A stretch of DNA of 64,000 nucleotides, from positions 38,885,800-38,949,799 of the forward strand of contig CM055092.1 of the NCBI GenBank assembly GCA_029204225.1, in the 5' to 3' direction. The DNA is from Diphasiastrum complanatum (taxonomy: Eukaryota; Streptophyta; Lycopodiopsida; Lycopodiales; Lycopodiaceae). Shown here piece by piece: positions 35,561 to 47,456 of the stretch. Every line of letters starts with the position of its first letter. The stretch's first letter is position 1. The position numbers and the translations under genes are program-made. The notes under the pieces were generated by a model that saw nothing but the letters and a program-made list of their open reading frames with translations, did no database searches and was not told the DNA's origin.

Positions 35561-35889
35561 TGGACCATGGATACATCCACCTCTTGATTCTATTGGTCCA
35601 TTCTCAGGCATATCTCAAACCTATTGGACCTCTTGAACTTCATCAAAATAAATCACTACACTTGTCATCACTCTATTTAGCTCGAGTTTCATCTCCTACA
35701 CTACTTTGGCTCAATAGAGACATTACATGTGGAATTGATCAATTTGCCATCTATGCCAATTTTTTACCCTATCTTCATTCTACACCAAGATGCTTGACAT
35801 AGAAAAATGTAAGACCCCTACATCTCACATAGATAATTTTTTTGCATTTTTCACATTATGCCTATGGGTGCCTTCAAGACGTTAATAAA

Positions 35890-35999
<110 letters not shown>

Positions 36000-36138
36000 C
36001 ACATCCACATAGGCATAGGCACATAAACACACATTTTCAAAAAAAGATCACCATGCTGACTTGACAGAAAAAAGCTCACTTCACATAGCTCACTATTTTC
36101 TCAACCCCCTCCATATTCATCCTTCATATGATCCATTA

Positions 36139-38626
36139 TTACATTTCCCATGTTTCGTCTATTTTCGTTAGGTCACAATATTCTTTCAAAGATGAAACAT
36201 TATCAAGAAACTTATAGTCTTTTTTGTCAAACACAATGGATCCATTCAACAATTTATCAAAAAGAGTTTCAATTTCAGTCTCTAATAATCCTTGTAGAGG
36301 CCGCACAAGATATGGAGTTATTGATTTCAAGTCGTTCTTTGTGCTGGGTTTTATTTCACCCTTTGAATTCAGCAAAGAACCATCTACCCACTTTCTCATT
36401 AATTTCATCCACTTTTTCAGACATTATCAAAAGAAAATAGCACACAATAAGATTCCTTTGGCTCTTCTGGCTGCATCTTGTCTTCCAAAATCAATTTGTA
36501 AGCCTAAAATACAATGAATTATTTGTAATTAGATCAATCACAGTTGCTCACAAAGATAAACAATCGTAAACATAACAACACAATAGGCTTGAAATTAGCC
36601 TCTATATAAAAACATGTACCTTCCACTTGTTGCATGTTCGGCCAGCTCCAACCGGTCGCTTTGGGCGTCCCCAAAATCTAGACTGCATTTGAGCTTGATG
36701 GAGTAATTCTGGAAAAGAACTTTTCAACTTGTACTCATCATTTATCTCGTTCAATGTCCTAGATATCTGCACGCATTCCATGGGAGTCACCCGATGACTC
36801 AAAATGAGCGCACTTCGTCTATGGTACTGTTGTCGCAAACTTTCACAATCTGGCAGCTTTTGTGCATCCAAAACCCTCAACAAGTATTTTGCCACTTGTA
36901 TTGTATGTTGTCCATCCACAACATAAAATTTTATCTCTACTACCTTGTCCTTTAAAAAAAATTTGTCCAATACCTCTAAAAACTCCCCAATTTTTGAATA
37001 TTCCAAAGATGTAGCTATGACAGACAGGGAGATCGATCTTATCAGAAGGATAGTCAAGATCAAGGACCATGGATTGTCTGGACATGTTCAAAATAGGTGC
37101 ATGATTCACGTGTCCTAAGCGATGATGCCATAGTAATGCTTTATTGACTAGAGCAGAGGTTTTCAAGACTTGACTAGACTCAGAATAATAGTATGTCAAT
37201 CTATATAAGTAACTAAGCCTCTTGCCGAGTGCAAGGATCTTATCACTCCTATCAATAATTTTGCATTGATCAGATTCAAATTCTACTTTATGACCTAAAT
37301 CTGTAATTCTACTTACTGATAACAGATTTTTTGAACAAATATATCTGGACATTCTAGATTGTACTAAATAGACAACACATTAAACATTTTTTTTAAAAAA
37401 TCTACCTTGAAGATAGGCTGTGCAAGCCATAACATGGGAATGTTGTACCAAGCTTTCTTCCCGTCAATCTTTTCCTTTGCTATCTCTTGCTCCATGAATT
37501 GACAATCTTCTGGGTCACAGTGCTGCAACAACGTCTCCTTGGATGCTAGCCCAAACTTCTAAAGCATGAATATGTCATGCAAGAGTGTGTGGGGAACATG
37601 CACCCTCGTGAGCCTATGACATACATGTAAACAAACAATTGCACTTCTAGAATGGTGTAAAATTCACCACAAGAACATGATAGGTTTTATGTTTTAATAA
37701 TATGTACGGATTACAAAACTTGTTGATATTTAGCAAGGCCAACAATAGCTCTCCTTCATGTGCTGTCGTGACTGTTAGGAATGTGCATTCTACCTATACA
37801 TGCTTATTCATTGCTGAGGGAAATACTGCAAAGTAGCGACAAATGTCATGTTCCATATCAATACAAAAGTCATTATGTGAGAGATTAGTACAAACAAAAA
37901 ATGTTTCAGTTGTCACAATACCTTCTTTGGTACTCTTCATCTAGGATGTGACCCTGTGATTTCCATCCCAAACTAGAAATTTCTTTCTAGAGAGAAAGGC
38001 CCACTTTGGATCACGTGAAAGCTCATCCTCGAAGTCTTGGTCCATGATGGACCACATTGCACCCCAAACCTGCAAATTAAATCAAATAGACATTCAATCA
38101 ATTGCACTATGAAATTTGAAAAAAAATAAAATAAAATTAGATTGTGACACAATTTTTTTACCTCTTGGTCAAACTCCGATACCAGCAAGTCTGTCTGGTC
38201 AATGGTTCCTGCAGAAACCATGATCATGCCAAGCTCCCGTATGTAGCCATGCTTATGGAATAGAGCACCGAGGACTGTGACCTCCTCTCGAATCGACCTG
38301 ATCGCTGGATGGGGAACCAACCTGCATAGTGGAAGTTTTGGCGGTGGGTTTCGTTTACATACACAGAATGAGTGAACAACATCCTATAGCAACACCAGTT
38401 TGAATCTCTTTTCCATAGGCGGCAAGCCTAGGCCTCTCTTTTTCAGTTGGGTGGAGGAATCTGCTTGGGTAGTTGATTCACTGGCTGGATTTTTTGCTTC
38501 TACTATCAGTGGTTGCTTAGGTGCTACTCACCTATTTTGGATCGTTTCGTTGCTAGTTTGTGATATAACACCTGATTCGATCCTTGTTGACCTCAAATCA
38601 TACATGGATAATCTGCGGCTAGCCAT
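36139..38626 (-). pseudogene. Second ParB-like multi-exon gene, broken by a copia fragment
   Basis: Exon 1 38626-38532 (MASRRLSMYDLRSTRIES) ends AG|GTGAGT. Exon 2 38321-38162 (LVPHPAIRSIREEVTVLG; HGYIRELGMIMVS) starts after TGCAG and ends GAG|GTAAAA. Exon 3 starts at 38069 after TTTGCAG (VWGAMWSIMDQDF; KFLVWDGNHRV). All three join in phase. A TAG at 37943-37941 and another later interrupt exon 3. Further blocks are readable at about 37420-37560 (HCDPEDCQFMEQEIAKEKID) and 36620-37020 (KFYVVDGQHTIQVAKYLL, then GRPKRPVGAGRTCNKWK before a GTACAT donor). A C-terminal block lies at 36139-36408. WDGNHR and VVDGQHTIQVAK resemble the (V/W)DGxHR substrate-binding motif of ParB/sulfiredoxin folds. No methylase motif I was found downstream here. 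Confidence 0.68.
37022..37380 (-). pseudogene. Ty1/copia pre-integrase fragment inserted in the ParB-like gene
   Basis: The minus strand reads KNLLSVSRITDLGHKVEFES, then LYRLTYY and ALLWHHRLGHVNHAPILNMS, the pre-integrase region with its zinc-binding histidines. It interrupts the order of the ParB-like gene between the HCDPEDCQF block and the VVDGQHT block. No LTRs flank it, so it arrived as a fragment or the rest was deleted. Confidence 0.85.
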
Positions 38627-39627
38627 CTGCACACAATCAAAGTCAGGTACATGTTACTATATCAATCTATTATTCAAATGCAATAAAATATCAAGCATTT
38701 GCATAGGCATCACAATCAACTACACTAAAAAATCAGCTACAAATGCACCCATAAAAGTTAGTTGACAAACTATCTACATGCATATGCCTTTGCCTTACAC
38801 ACTAAATAGAAGATATTATTTCGTATTATCTTATCGTTAGAATTTGATATATAGCTTATAAGCATTGTATAATTAACATTCAAAAATTCCTATACTCAAA
38901 AGTATGGAAGCTAAGTCCATCCAATCCATTCTAGAGAGCACATAATGATATGCTACAACTTATGATGGAGTTAAAGTTGAGAGTACTTGGACATTAAAAT
39001 CTCTCAAAACCTCAATTGAAATACTTGGAGATTTCTATTCTATGCAAAACAGTCTACAAAATAATTTTCCTTCAATTAAAACCCTTCAAGTGCTATTTAT
39101 TGAATGTGCAAGTAAAAACTTGACTAACATAAATGCCAATTTCATTATTTTCAAGCATACTCATGGTTTGCTTTTTGAAAGTATAGTTTTGAAAGTACGA
39201 AAAACTTGAATGTTGTACGTGAAAATAAGAAACTCCTTTTTCTTGATCTTGGCTGCTTGAGCATGATAGTAAAGGTATGAAAAAGGCTACATAAAACACA
39301 TCTCGTTTGCAATGATGACAACTCCACACAATTGTGTCTAATGTGCCCTTATTTTTTGAGAGGAGTATAGGGAAGAATTCAAAGAGATCAGACTAGAGTC
39401 TAGTATGTTATGGGAAAGGACTATGTATCTTAAAATTGCACCATGTTTTTCTTTATTCCTCTCTATGCAAATGATGTTGTTGCAGCAATCTGCACCATGG
39501 CTTTTGTCCCCACAAATTATTATCATGCCACCACTGACGAACAACCAAAAAGGAGTTCCAGAATTCAGATGCACCGACACTGTTAAAAGAATCTGTACCA
39601 GAATCATCCGCTAGAAGAATCTTCACC
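38627..39627. other. No gene recognised
   Basis: Upstream DNA of the ParB-like gene followed by AT-rich sequence with only short shadows of frames. The 5' region should hold its promoter, but I cannot point to a clear TATA box. Confidence 0.45.
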
Positions 39628-39763
39628 AGGGACGATAAGTTCGACAAGAAAGCCCAAACGTCGTAGGGAGGGAGCATGTGGTGACATTCTGGAATAGGAT
39701 ATAATCGTACGGTTCAGGAGTTTTGATTAGCACTCTACTATGTTTTCTGTTTTGTGTGTCTTT

Positions 39764-39765
<2 letters not shown>

Positions 39766-39795
<30 letters not shown>
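39766..39795. repeat. (GT)n microsatellite
   Basis: 15 GT units, then decaying GCGTGC units. Confidence 0.97.
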
Positions 39796-39799
<4 letters not shown>

Positions 39800-39917
39800 C
39801 GTGCACGTGTGCATGTAAGTATGATGTCATTAGTTTATGTTTCATGCTTACTAGTTCATGCTAGTTTAATTTGTAGTACCTTAATTTATGTGTTATATAT
39901 TTGTTATGTTTCATGCC

Positions 39918-39920
<3 letters not shown>

Positions 39921-39984
<64 letters not shown>
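39921..39984. repeat. (GA)n microsatellite
   Basis: 32 uninterrupted GA units. Confidence 0.98.
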
Positions 39985-39987
<3 letters not shown>

Positions 39988-40146
39988 TGACAGAGTTGAA
40001 GGTAACCAACACACCCAATTCTAGGAACATGTGTAGCCCTTGATTTTCTCTCGTTAAAGGTGTGGTTCAAATGTTTCTTGTTGGTCGATAAGTTCCACAA
40101 AAAAGCCCAAACATCGCAGAGAGGGAGCATGTGGTGACATTTTGGA

Positions 40147-40148
<2 letters not shown>

Positions 40149-40188
<40 letters not shown>
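40149..40188. repeat. (GT)n microsatellite
   Basis: About 20 units followed by alternating GC/CG and ACGTGCACATGTG, a purine-pyrimidine alternation. Confidence 0.97.
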
Positions 40189-40194
<6 letters not shown>

Positions 40195-40917
40195 CACGTG
40201 CACATGTGTGGTTTCCATATCATAGTCCGAGCTTTTATAGGTATTGAGTCAAAGTTATGAGGGCAATACCAGTATATAAATCAATTTTCCATCTATAATT
40301 AACAATAAACCGTAAACCCTAAATAACAGAGAATCCTGAACTCCCCTGAAACCATGGGAAATGAAAATGAAGAACTATGACGAAAGATTAGGATGCGCAA
40401 TGAATTCTTGAGATATTAATGATGACACACGAATTCATTGAGGATGCAAAGTGGGCTAACTGGCTCTAGAATCAAGTTGTTTGTGTCTATTGAGTATTTT
40501 GCCTAGATATGATGCCAGAGAGGCCAGTGGTGTGCAGGTCGTTGGCATTCTTAAACCTGATGGCTCACCACATCGAAGAGAGAAAAATGTGGTGGCTATT
40601 TCAAACTCAATAACTTTAAAAGGCTGCATGAGGTTCATTTGGATTCAAACAACTGTCCACATGTAACCACTTTAATTGAGTTCAAAGTAGCAGCATTCTC
40701 TTCTCTCTTCGATGCTACGAACTGTTAGGACTACCAAGTGCTTACACACCATAGTCTTTGAGGTCTCATCCATCTTGTGTGTAATTTCCCTAGAAACAAC
40801 ATGTTTCTGTTTTCATACAAAAGCGCATAGTCTCCAAGTTTGATTTTGATCATATTGATCGATAGAAATTATCTTTTTTTTTATTTTGGACCCTTTCAGT
40901 TTCTATTAATGTAATCA

Positions 40918-41240
40918 ACGGTCCTCCTCCAATTGCGTCAGAGCAATCATTCGCTCTCGGAGGTTGTCATTTTCATCCATCTGTTCCACATTATCAATGT
41001 GGAAGGTTGGAACTTCAAATTCTTTGGGTAGTATCAGGTGCATTCCATATACAAGGTAATATGGAGTCGGCCTAGCTGTGATTTTCTCAGCAATTCTATA
41101 TGCCCATAGAACAGATGGTAACTTCTGCTCTCAATCAGAAGAATGTGTTTCTGTCACTTTGTTCAGAATTTTGCATAAAATTACGTTAGATCGCTTAGTA
41201 AGTCCAATTGCTTTAGAACTATATGGAGTGGTTTGACAAT
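40918..41240 (-). pseudogene. Ty3 integrase C-terminal fragment
   Basis: The minus strand reads QKLPSVLWAYRIAEKITARP, TPYYLVYGMHLILPKEFEVP and NLRERMIALTQLEEDR. This is the end of the integrase core and the GPF/Y-adjacent region of plant Ty3 elements. A stop precedes QKLPS. It is an isolated scrap with no LTR in view. Confidence 0.85.
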
Positions 41241-41608
41241 GTGTGATGGAAAAATACGATAACATAGCTTCGATGGTTTGAACAGTAGAGAAAATATGGG
41301 CCCAAAGAGAGCCCTATAAGAAATGCCATATAGGAGAGAGAAACATAACTATAAAGTAATTATAATATCATTTTCTAACTTCTTTATGCATCTGCCCGCA
41401 CTACTTTCCATGTAAATGAATGCACCTTAGTTTAGTCACATCAAACTTCACTGGTGTTTAACCACAGTTAAAATATAATTTTTCAAAATACTAAAATATT
41501 CCCTCTCAATAGTTGGGAACACTCAAAAAATTGAATTACGAGTGACATTTCTGAAAAAAGCCTACGCCATCTCTATCTCCAACAGAGTCATTAGCGCCAT
41601 CTCTAGCT
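41241..41608. other. No gene seen
   Basis: The minus strand may carry a further decayed stretch of Ty3 integrase up to about 41310. The remainder is AT-rich without a frame. Confidence 0.4.
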
Positions 41609-44084
41609 TTGTTATTGTCATTGTGTTGTTTGTTACTATACTACTGTATTGATGACAAAGCTTTATCATCTTCATGTGGATCTGTCACCAGAATATGCTC
41701 CACTCAGGAGAGAAATTCAAAGCAACCCAAATTGTCAACTTCTGATATGGTCCGATATAGGAAGGAAAAGCTAAAACATGTAGATTTATGGTCATCAGGA
41801 ACATTGTATCCTATTGATCCATGTTCATTGCAACATCCAGATTTTCATTCAGTGAGTCAGGAAAATATCAAAGGAGTGCGGAGAAAAATCTACAAAGATG
41901 AAAACTTGTTTGGATGAAAATGAGATGCTCAAGGAGGAGATCCAAAGGTTGAAATCTTCTTTGCATCATTATACAACTAGTAATGATGAGATAAAAATTG
42001 CATTTCAATCCATGCGTATCTCATATTTGTCTCTTGTTAAAGATATGGATGTGCTTAACAGAAAGGTCCGAAGCAACAAGAGGAAAAGACTGGTAAACAA
42101 GGATATATGTGATATATCATCCAGAGGAGGTCATAGAAAAAGACAAATCCGTACATTCAAATAAGTTATAGCTTATTTGGTACTAAAAATTGCTTGAACT
42201 TTTTGATTTATTTATAATCACTAATTTTGTTATTTATTCATTTCAGCTTTCTGTTGATTTGCTTATTATTTTCCCGTTGTGAATACTATGAGTATCCTAA
42301 TTTCTACTGACATTTTCATGAACATTATGTTTGCAATGCAAATCAGCATTGGTTGTTGAAGACCATTTGGCCGATGAGATTTCAATTGAAAACTCACTAG
42401 GCTCTATCTTGACTTCCAAATCTATGAAATCAATGTTAAATAATAACAAAATGAAAAAGATTAAGGCTTCAGTTACTGATAGCATTATGGATGAAGTTGG
42501 AAAAATATTAGACACTACATCGCTTCAGGGGGCATGTGACTTTTCTAGCATCAGTAGGGAAGCATATGCAACAATGTTTAAGATGATAAAGGAGGCATTT
42601 GCACAAGTAAATATTAAAAAGTTTCTAATCCCACGACCATTTCATCTTTAAAAAAAATGAGACATGTTAAACCATGGTATGCAGACAATAGTTGGTAATC
42701 CATCTCATATCAATGAAGTGTATTGCTCAAAAGGAGAAAGTCTAGCATATAACAATTCCAACAATTTATTTATTGACATTAATCAATTATTAACGTTCAT
42801 CATAAATTTTTACGGTATTACAAATGAGGATGTCAATAACAAATTGATAGTTGTTCTCAAGTTAGATGAGTCTGAAATTGTAAAAGGAAAAAAAATGAAA
42901 AGAGTCAGTCTCATGATCATGAATGGAGCACTTTAGAAGACTCAAAAGCCTCAATTTCAGTGTTCGATCATAAAATGATATTTGGTGGTCGGCAGCATTT
43001 CAGGTATAGCAGTCCCTTTGCATAATAAATAGGGATAATCATTTGAATATGGATTTCATATCTAAAATTTTCTCCATGTTATATTATGAGGCTAGTCACG
43101 TTTTTGTATTCTCTTATAGGTGCTGAAAGAAGACCATAACATTCTCTCATGGATATTTAATAGAATATCATATCCTGCCACCATAAAAAATCACATGGAG
43201 GGAGTTCCACTCAATATTCTTGGAATTGGCACTTTCAACATTGAATGGCATTTAGCAGGAGATCTGAAGACATTAAAATGTATATTCAATGTATCTCATG
43301 GCGCTAACTCTAAACACCCTTGTTTGTACTACATGAAAACAGCAAAAGACATGACAAGGAGTACAGGAATATTAGGAGATCAAAAAGATCCTAATTGGAA
43401 ACCTGTACTACCGATTCCTCTACAAAATGTTCATATCTGTACATTGCATGCGGAGGTGCGTATTATAGAAAAAATAATATACCTTCACATCTTGTTTGCA
43501 TGGAATTCCGAGCTAGAGGCCTCTACAAAGAAAGCTATTTTCAGATTAGAGGATGTGTTGTCCAAAGCAGGCTTACATAAAGGCCACATTAAAATAAAAA
43601 AAGATGACAAGTTATCAGGTAAAACAGGAAATATTCCATGCAAGCCGAGCATTGGAGGATCTAAAGCTCAAAGACTTTTATCAAATTATTTTAGCAAACA
43701 ATCTAAGGTTCAATACACGGTTTGGAAAGAAATTATTGCAGCAACTCAAGATTTCAAAAAAGAAGGTTCTACTCGTATACACAAAGTAGAAGTTTGAAAA
43801 AAGTTAGACAACATGGTGAAATACTTGAGAAAAGATAAATTTTCAAATACTGATGTTCAAATGATATAGAAAACAACCAATGAATTTGTAGATGCAGTTC
43901 AGAGTGCATGGGGTGTTGATCATATAACACATTATATGGTAAGATTTTGATTTTACACTATGATAGACAAATATGTGCACTTAAATTAGATACTTTTGCT
44001 ACTGATTTAGATTATGTTTTTATGACATGCAGCACATATTACGACATCATTTGACATTCTTTGCAAGAAATAGTGGAGGCCGAA
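41609..44084 (+). pseudogene. Unclassified transposase-like gene, multi-exon, truncated
   Basis: N-terminal pieces (41609-41917 and, after a frameshift, 41898-42161) are basic and coiled-coil-like (DENEMLKEEIQRLKSSL; a KRKR cluster). Middle pieces lie at 42331-42651 and 42664-42934. After a TATAG| acceptor at 43119 comes the best block: NIEWHLAGDLKTLKCIFNVS, HGANSKHPCLYYM, VHICTLHAEVRIIEKIIYLH. Two stops (43795, 43867) interrupt it. The exon then ends HITHYM|GTAAGA at 43938 and resumes in phase after GCAG at 44033 (HILRHHLTFFARNSGG), where a 1.4 kb repeat cuts it. The GDLK...NC-like block, the LH(A)EVRI block and HYMHxLxxH resemble, from memory, transposase-like proteins of animals, fungi and plants without an agreed superfamily. 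I give no firm function. Confidence 0.6.
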
Positions 44085-45513
44085 AACACAGGTACCCAAA
44101 GAAAAACGAAGGCCGCCTACTAAAAATAGGGGTTGCAAAAGGGCCTCACCCAAAATTTGGATGTTAAATGCCAAAACACCTTGGAGGCTAAAAAATTCTG
44201 GAGGTACACCCACTAGCCATTGACATTTTGGGCTTCTAGGGTGTACAAAAGGGAAAACTTGAATGGCCTCCCTAGCCTTTGACAAAAATGGCATCTTGCT
44301 AGTTTTGAAAGAGGGCCTTGAATGCACCACTTCCCCACTCTCTTATGGAGGCCACTAGGTGTACTATCAAATGGGTTGAGGACAAATGGCAAAGAGGGCT
44401 TGAAGGGCATGAAAATTGGCAAAGCCTCATTTTGAAGGGAGACACTTGGGATTTACTATAAAAGGAGGCCACTCTTTGTGTTAAGATATAGTTGAATGAT
44501 AGTTGGATAATTGGATAATGAGATGATGTTTATAGTAGCTAAGTTGAGAGTGGAGAGTTTGATGAGTTTGATGTGATAGTTGAATGCCATGCTGATTGAG
44601 AATTTCATTTCATTTGTTGAGAGTTAGTTAGAAGTCATGGAAGTTGCTAATTTGTTGAGTTGGATGTTGAGAGGTAGTTGCATGTTGAGATTGAGTTGAG
44701 ATTGAGTTGAGAATTTTTATGAGTTAGTAGTTTTGGGATCTTTGTTGTCTTTGAGGAAGGAGTTGATATTAGTGGATTTGGTTGTGTAACATTGTTGAAA
44801 GCTTGTTTGGTTGAGAGAGGTTATCATGGAGATCTCATGCCCTTGAATATTCATTTTTTCCCTTTGATATCTCCTTACTATTTTGCATCAGGTATGAGGT
44901 GAATATTATCGAAAGGTTCCTTTGATAACATGATCATGCATTGTATCATTCCATCTATGTTTTGTATGATTAGAGGGGTGTGGATTACAAGGTATGTGTG
45001 ATGGGTAGGATGTCATATCATCTCACCAATTTGCTTGAGAGTTTCATAGAGTTCCTTCAATGAGATAACTTTCATCACTTTTTACAGGTTCCCAGCTTGA
45101 GGAGTGACACTTGCTTCATCGCTAGTCCTTAAATATCCAATAATTTCATTATGAGGAGTAGGTATTGAGATCAAGTGTCATTATAAGTCTAGAGTGATAG
45201 ATCTTTGAAAGTAAGAGAGTCTATACTATGAGCTTGTTGAGAGGAGGGTAGTTCTTTTGATGATTTCAATATCACAAATATTTTGAGGGTAGATTGTGAG
45301 GAGTGAATGTAAGAGGCCCCATTGTCGCTTCATTACATCAAATTTTTCTATCAATTTCTTTATCAAGTGTTTATGAAGGTTTAAATTGTTTCAAAAGGGA
45401 ATTCTTTCAGTATGATAAGGGTGCGTTATTATGAAGAGGCAGAGATGAAAAATATTCCTTAGTCCATTGGTTATGAGAATTTAACTGGCAATGGTCAAGT
45501 ATACACCCTACTT
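44085..45513 (+). repeat. 1.4 kb dispersed repeat, copy in plus orientation
   Basis: Inverted partner of 33136-34557. The left border AGGCCGAAAACACAGG interrupts the transposase-like gene. The right border is after TATACACCCTACTT. The internal ATTTTGCATCAGG at 44881-44894 could be an LTR end. No coding frame. Confidence 0.85.
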
Positions 45514-45544
45514 ATACTTTCCCTCAAGAACCAAGTTCTTCAAT

Positions 45545-45814
45545 GCTTTCAAGGGAGGAGTGAGAGTGGACATCAATTTGTTTTGAGAATAAAAGATTTG
45601 AACAAAGAGCTTACTTATGTTGCTGAACCTATTAAAGAGAGTGAGCTTGTGCAAATAGTTTTGAATGGCTTATGTAGTGATTTTACTAACCTTGTCCAAA
45701 GCTATGCCATCATGAAAAACCTGCCTACAATTGAAGACCTTCAAAGTGTGTTGATGGCCGAGGAGAATAGTAAAGCTCATATCAAATCAAGGATGGAGAG
45801 GCTCTCCATCAATG
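45545..45814 (+). pseudogene. Ty1/copia gag fragment
   Basis: Reads MRIKDLNKELTYVAEPIKES, LVQIVLNGLCSDFTNLVQSY, then SRMERLSIN. This is the middle of a UBN2-type gag. It is cut at about 45814, where the LTR of the next element appears to begin, suggesting insertion into an older copia. Confidence 0.85.
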
Positions 45815-46718
45815 TAGGGTACAAGATCTTGCGTAGTATAGCCCCTCCACCTGTCAACAAGGGTTAGATCACTGGATAGGTACCTAACTATGCATAGATG
45901 CTATTTTTAGTTAGTTTTCGACTTTCTCCCTTCACTCTACTCACCACTAACACTATTCTCCCTTAACTCTACTCCTCTACACTAGCGTTCATCATGATTG
46001 TAGGTGAAAGGAAGGGGATGATTAGAAAAGATGGAGGAAAAAGAAGATAGAAGAGATAGATAGAGGGAGGGTGGAGGTTAGCTTAAATGCACATTATACT
46101 TGCTAAAGGAGAAACATAAACTATTGAAACCAAAAAGCATGAACTTGAAAGCAATTGAAAACAACAAGAGCAATAGAAAGCATTGAATTGCAAATGAGGA
46201 TGCTTCTCTTCCAAAATTGGTAGAGTTTCCTCCTTCTCATCAAGCATGAAAATAGTGTACAAATGGTGCCTTTTTATAAAATGGGGAAGGCCCTTGCCCC
46301 TCAATCCTATCGGGTAATATTCACAATGATCCTATCCATTCATCTTGGACCCAACTTGATTCAAGGGTCCACAAAAAAGTACATTGGTGATCACAAGATT
46401 CATGTGAGTCCCAATTTGGACCCAAACTCTAAAAAGTAATCTCTAAGTTTAAAAATGACTTTGGGCCTCTAGTTTTATTTTAATTCCAAGGCCCAAATCA
46501 AGTTTATTTTATTTACAACTTTACTTGCATGCTCATTGGGCCATGGGATTACTCGCGCAGGATGCCATGCCCTCGTAACACATATTATTGGATGATTTTA
46601 TTTATTTAAATCAAAGATAGATCTTGAATCTCGATCTAGTCTTGATCTTGGTGCATCTACACACCTTAGGAGATCACAAGTACATGTAGTGGACAATCCA
46701 CACGTGTGAAATTTAACA
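45815..46718 (+). repeat. Candidate 5' LTR of copia family E element
   Basis: Starts TGTAGGGTAC where gag homology of the older element ends, and finishes ...AATTTAACA directly before a primer-binding site at 46719. No second copy is in the window, so the 5' border is inferred. Confidence 0.6.
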
Positions 46719-46730
46719 TGGTATCAGAGC
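46719..46730 (+). promoter_or_regulatory. Primer-binding site (initiator tRNA-Met)
   Basis: TGGTATCAGAGC, an exact copia-type primer site. The following 726 bases to the gag start form an untranslated leader without a gene. Confidence 0.92.
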
Positions 46731-47456
46731 CTACCTAAGGTTACCATGCATTTTGATCCTCCTAAGTGAAAAATTTTTATCAATCTTGAGCTAGAAGCTG
46801 GCAAGGCCCATACTTCTAGCTATCTTGTTCAATCTTGGATCAAAAGAGATCAAAAGGACATTGATTGGGTCTGACCTGGTACTATACAAAATCAGGTGCT
46901 CAGACACGTGTGAGGAACATCCAATTTCATTTTGGGAGTTCTCTTTCATGTTTGATCCAAAAATCTTGCTAGATAGCTTGTTTTGAAGCTCTTTTTGTCT
47001 AGTTTTTGATGCAATCAGTTTCATTCCATTTGGTTGAGCCAATCAAAAGTTATAAGCTTTTGAAGAGGGTTAGGTAGGGCACCTAGACCTGGGTGGACAC
47101 ATTTGGTTTGGTCAAGAGATTGCTTGTTTGATCCAAAATCACAGTTGAATGCTTACCAATCTCATCTATATGTGATCTTAGCCATTTTGTTTCATGTAAT
47201 ATCATTGTATTTGAGTCAAATTTGGTTTCTTAGTGTATTTCACACATGCTAAGAGTTTTTGATCCTAACTTTGCCCATACTCCATCATTTGATGTGAAGT
47301 AGATCTAGTTTTGGAGAGATTAAGATAGCTAGCGAGAATCATCTCACAATTTGTTGCAAGATCTTGCATAGGAGATGGTAGCACACCATTATTGGATCCT
47401 ATAGTGAGAGAGAAGCAACATTTTTTGTTCATCACTTTTATTTATCTCCACTTTAC

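Larger units (their letters stand above)
39628..40146 (+). repeat. Pair of about 75-bp direct repeats flanking microsatellites
   Basis: A segment with CGATAAGTTC, AAAGCCCAAAC and GGGAGCATGTGGTGACATT occurs at 39632-39702 and again at 40089-40146, about 450 bases apart. GT and GA runs lie between and after the copies. GAGGGAGCATGTGGTGA could be a polypurine tract followed by an LTR start (TG), so this may be a short LTR pair or two element ends. Confidence 0.6.

Noticed and set aside
38400-38765. A 121-codon plus-strand frame
   Set aside because: It is the antisense shadow of exon 1 and intron 1 of the minus-strand ParB-like gene.
40312-40322. A single AAACCCTAAAT, similar to the plant telomere repeat
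   Set aside because: Only one unit, so it is not a telomere or interstitial telomere array.
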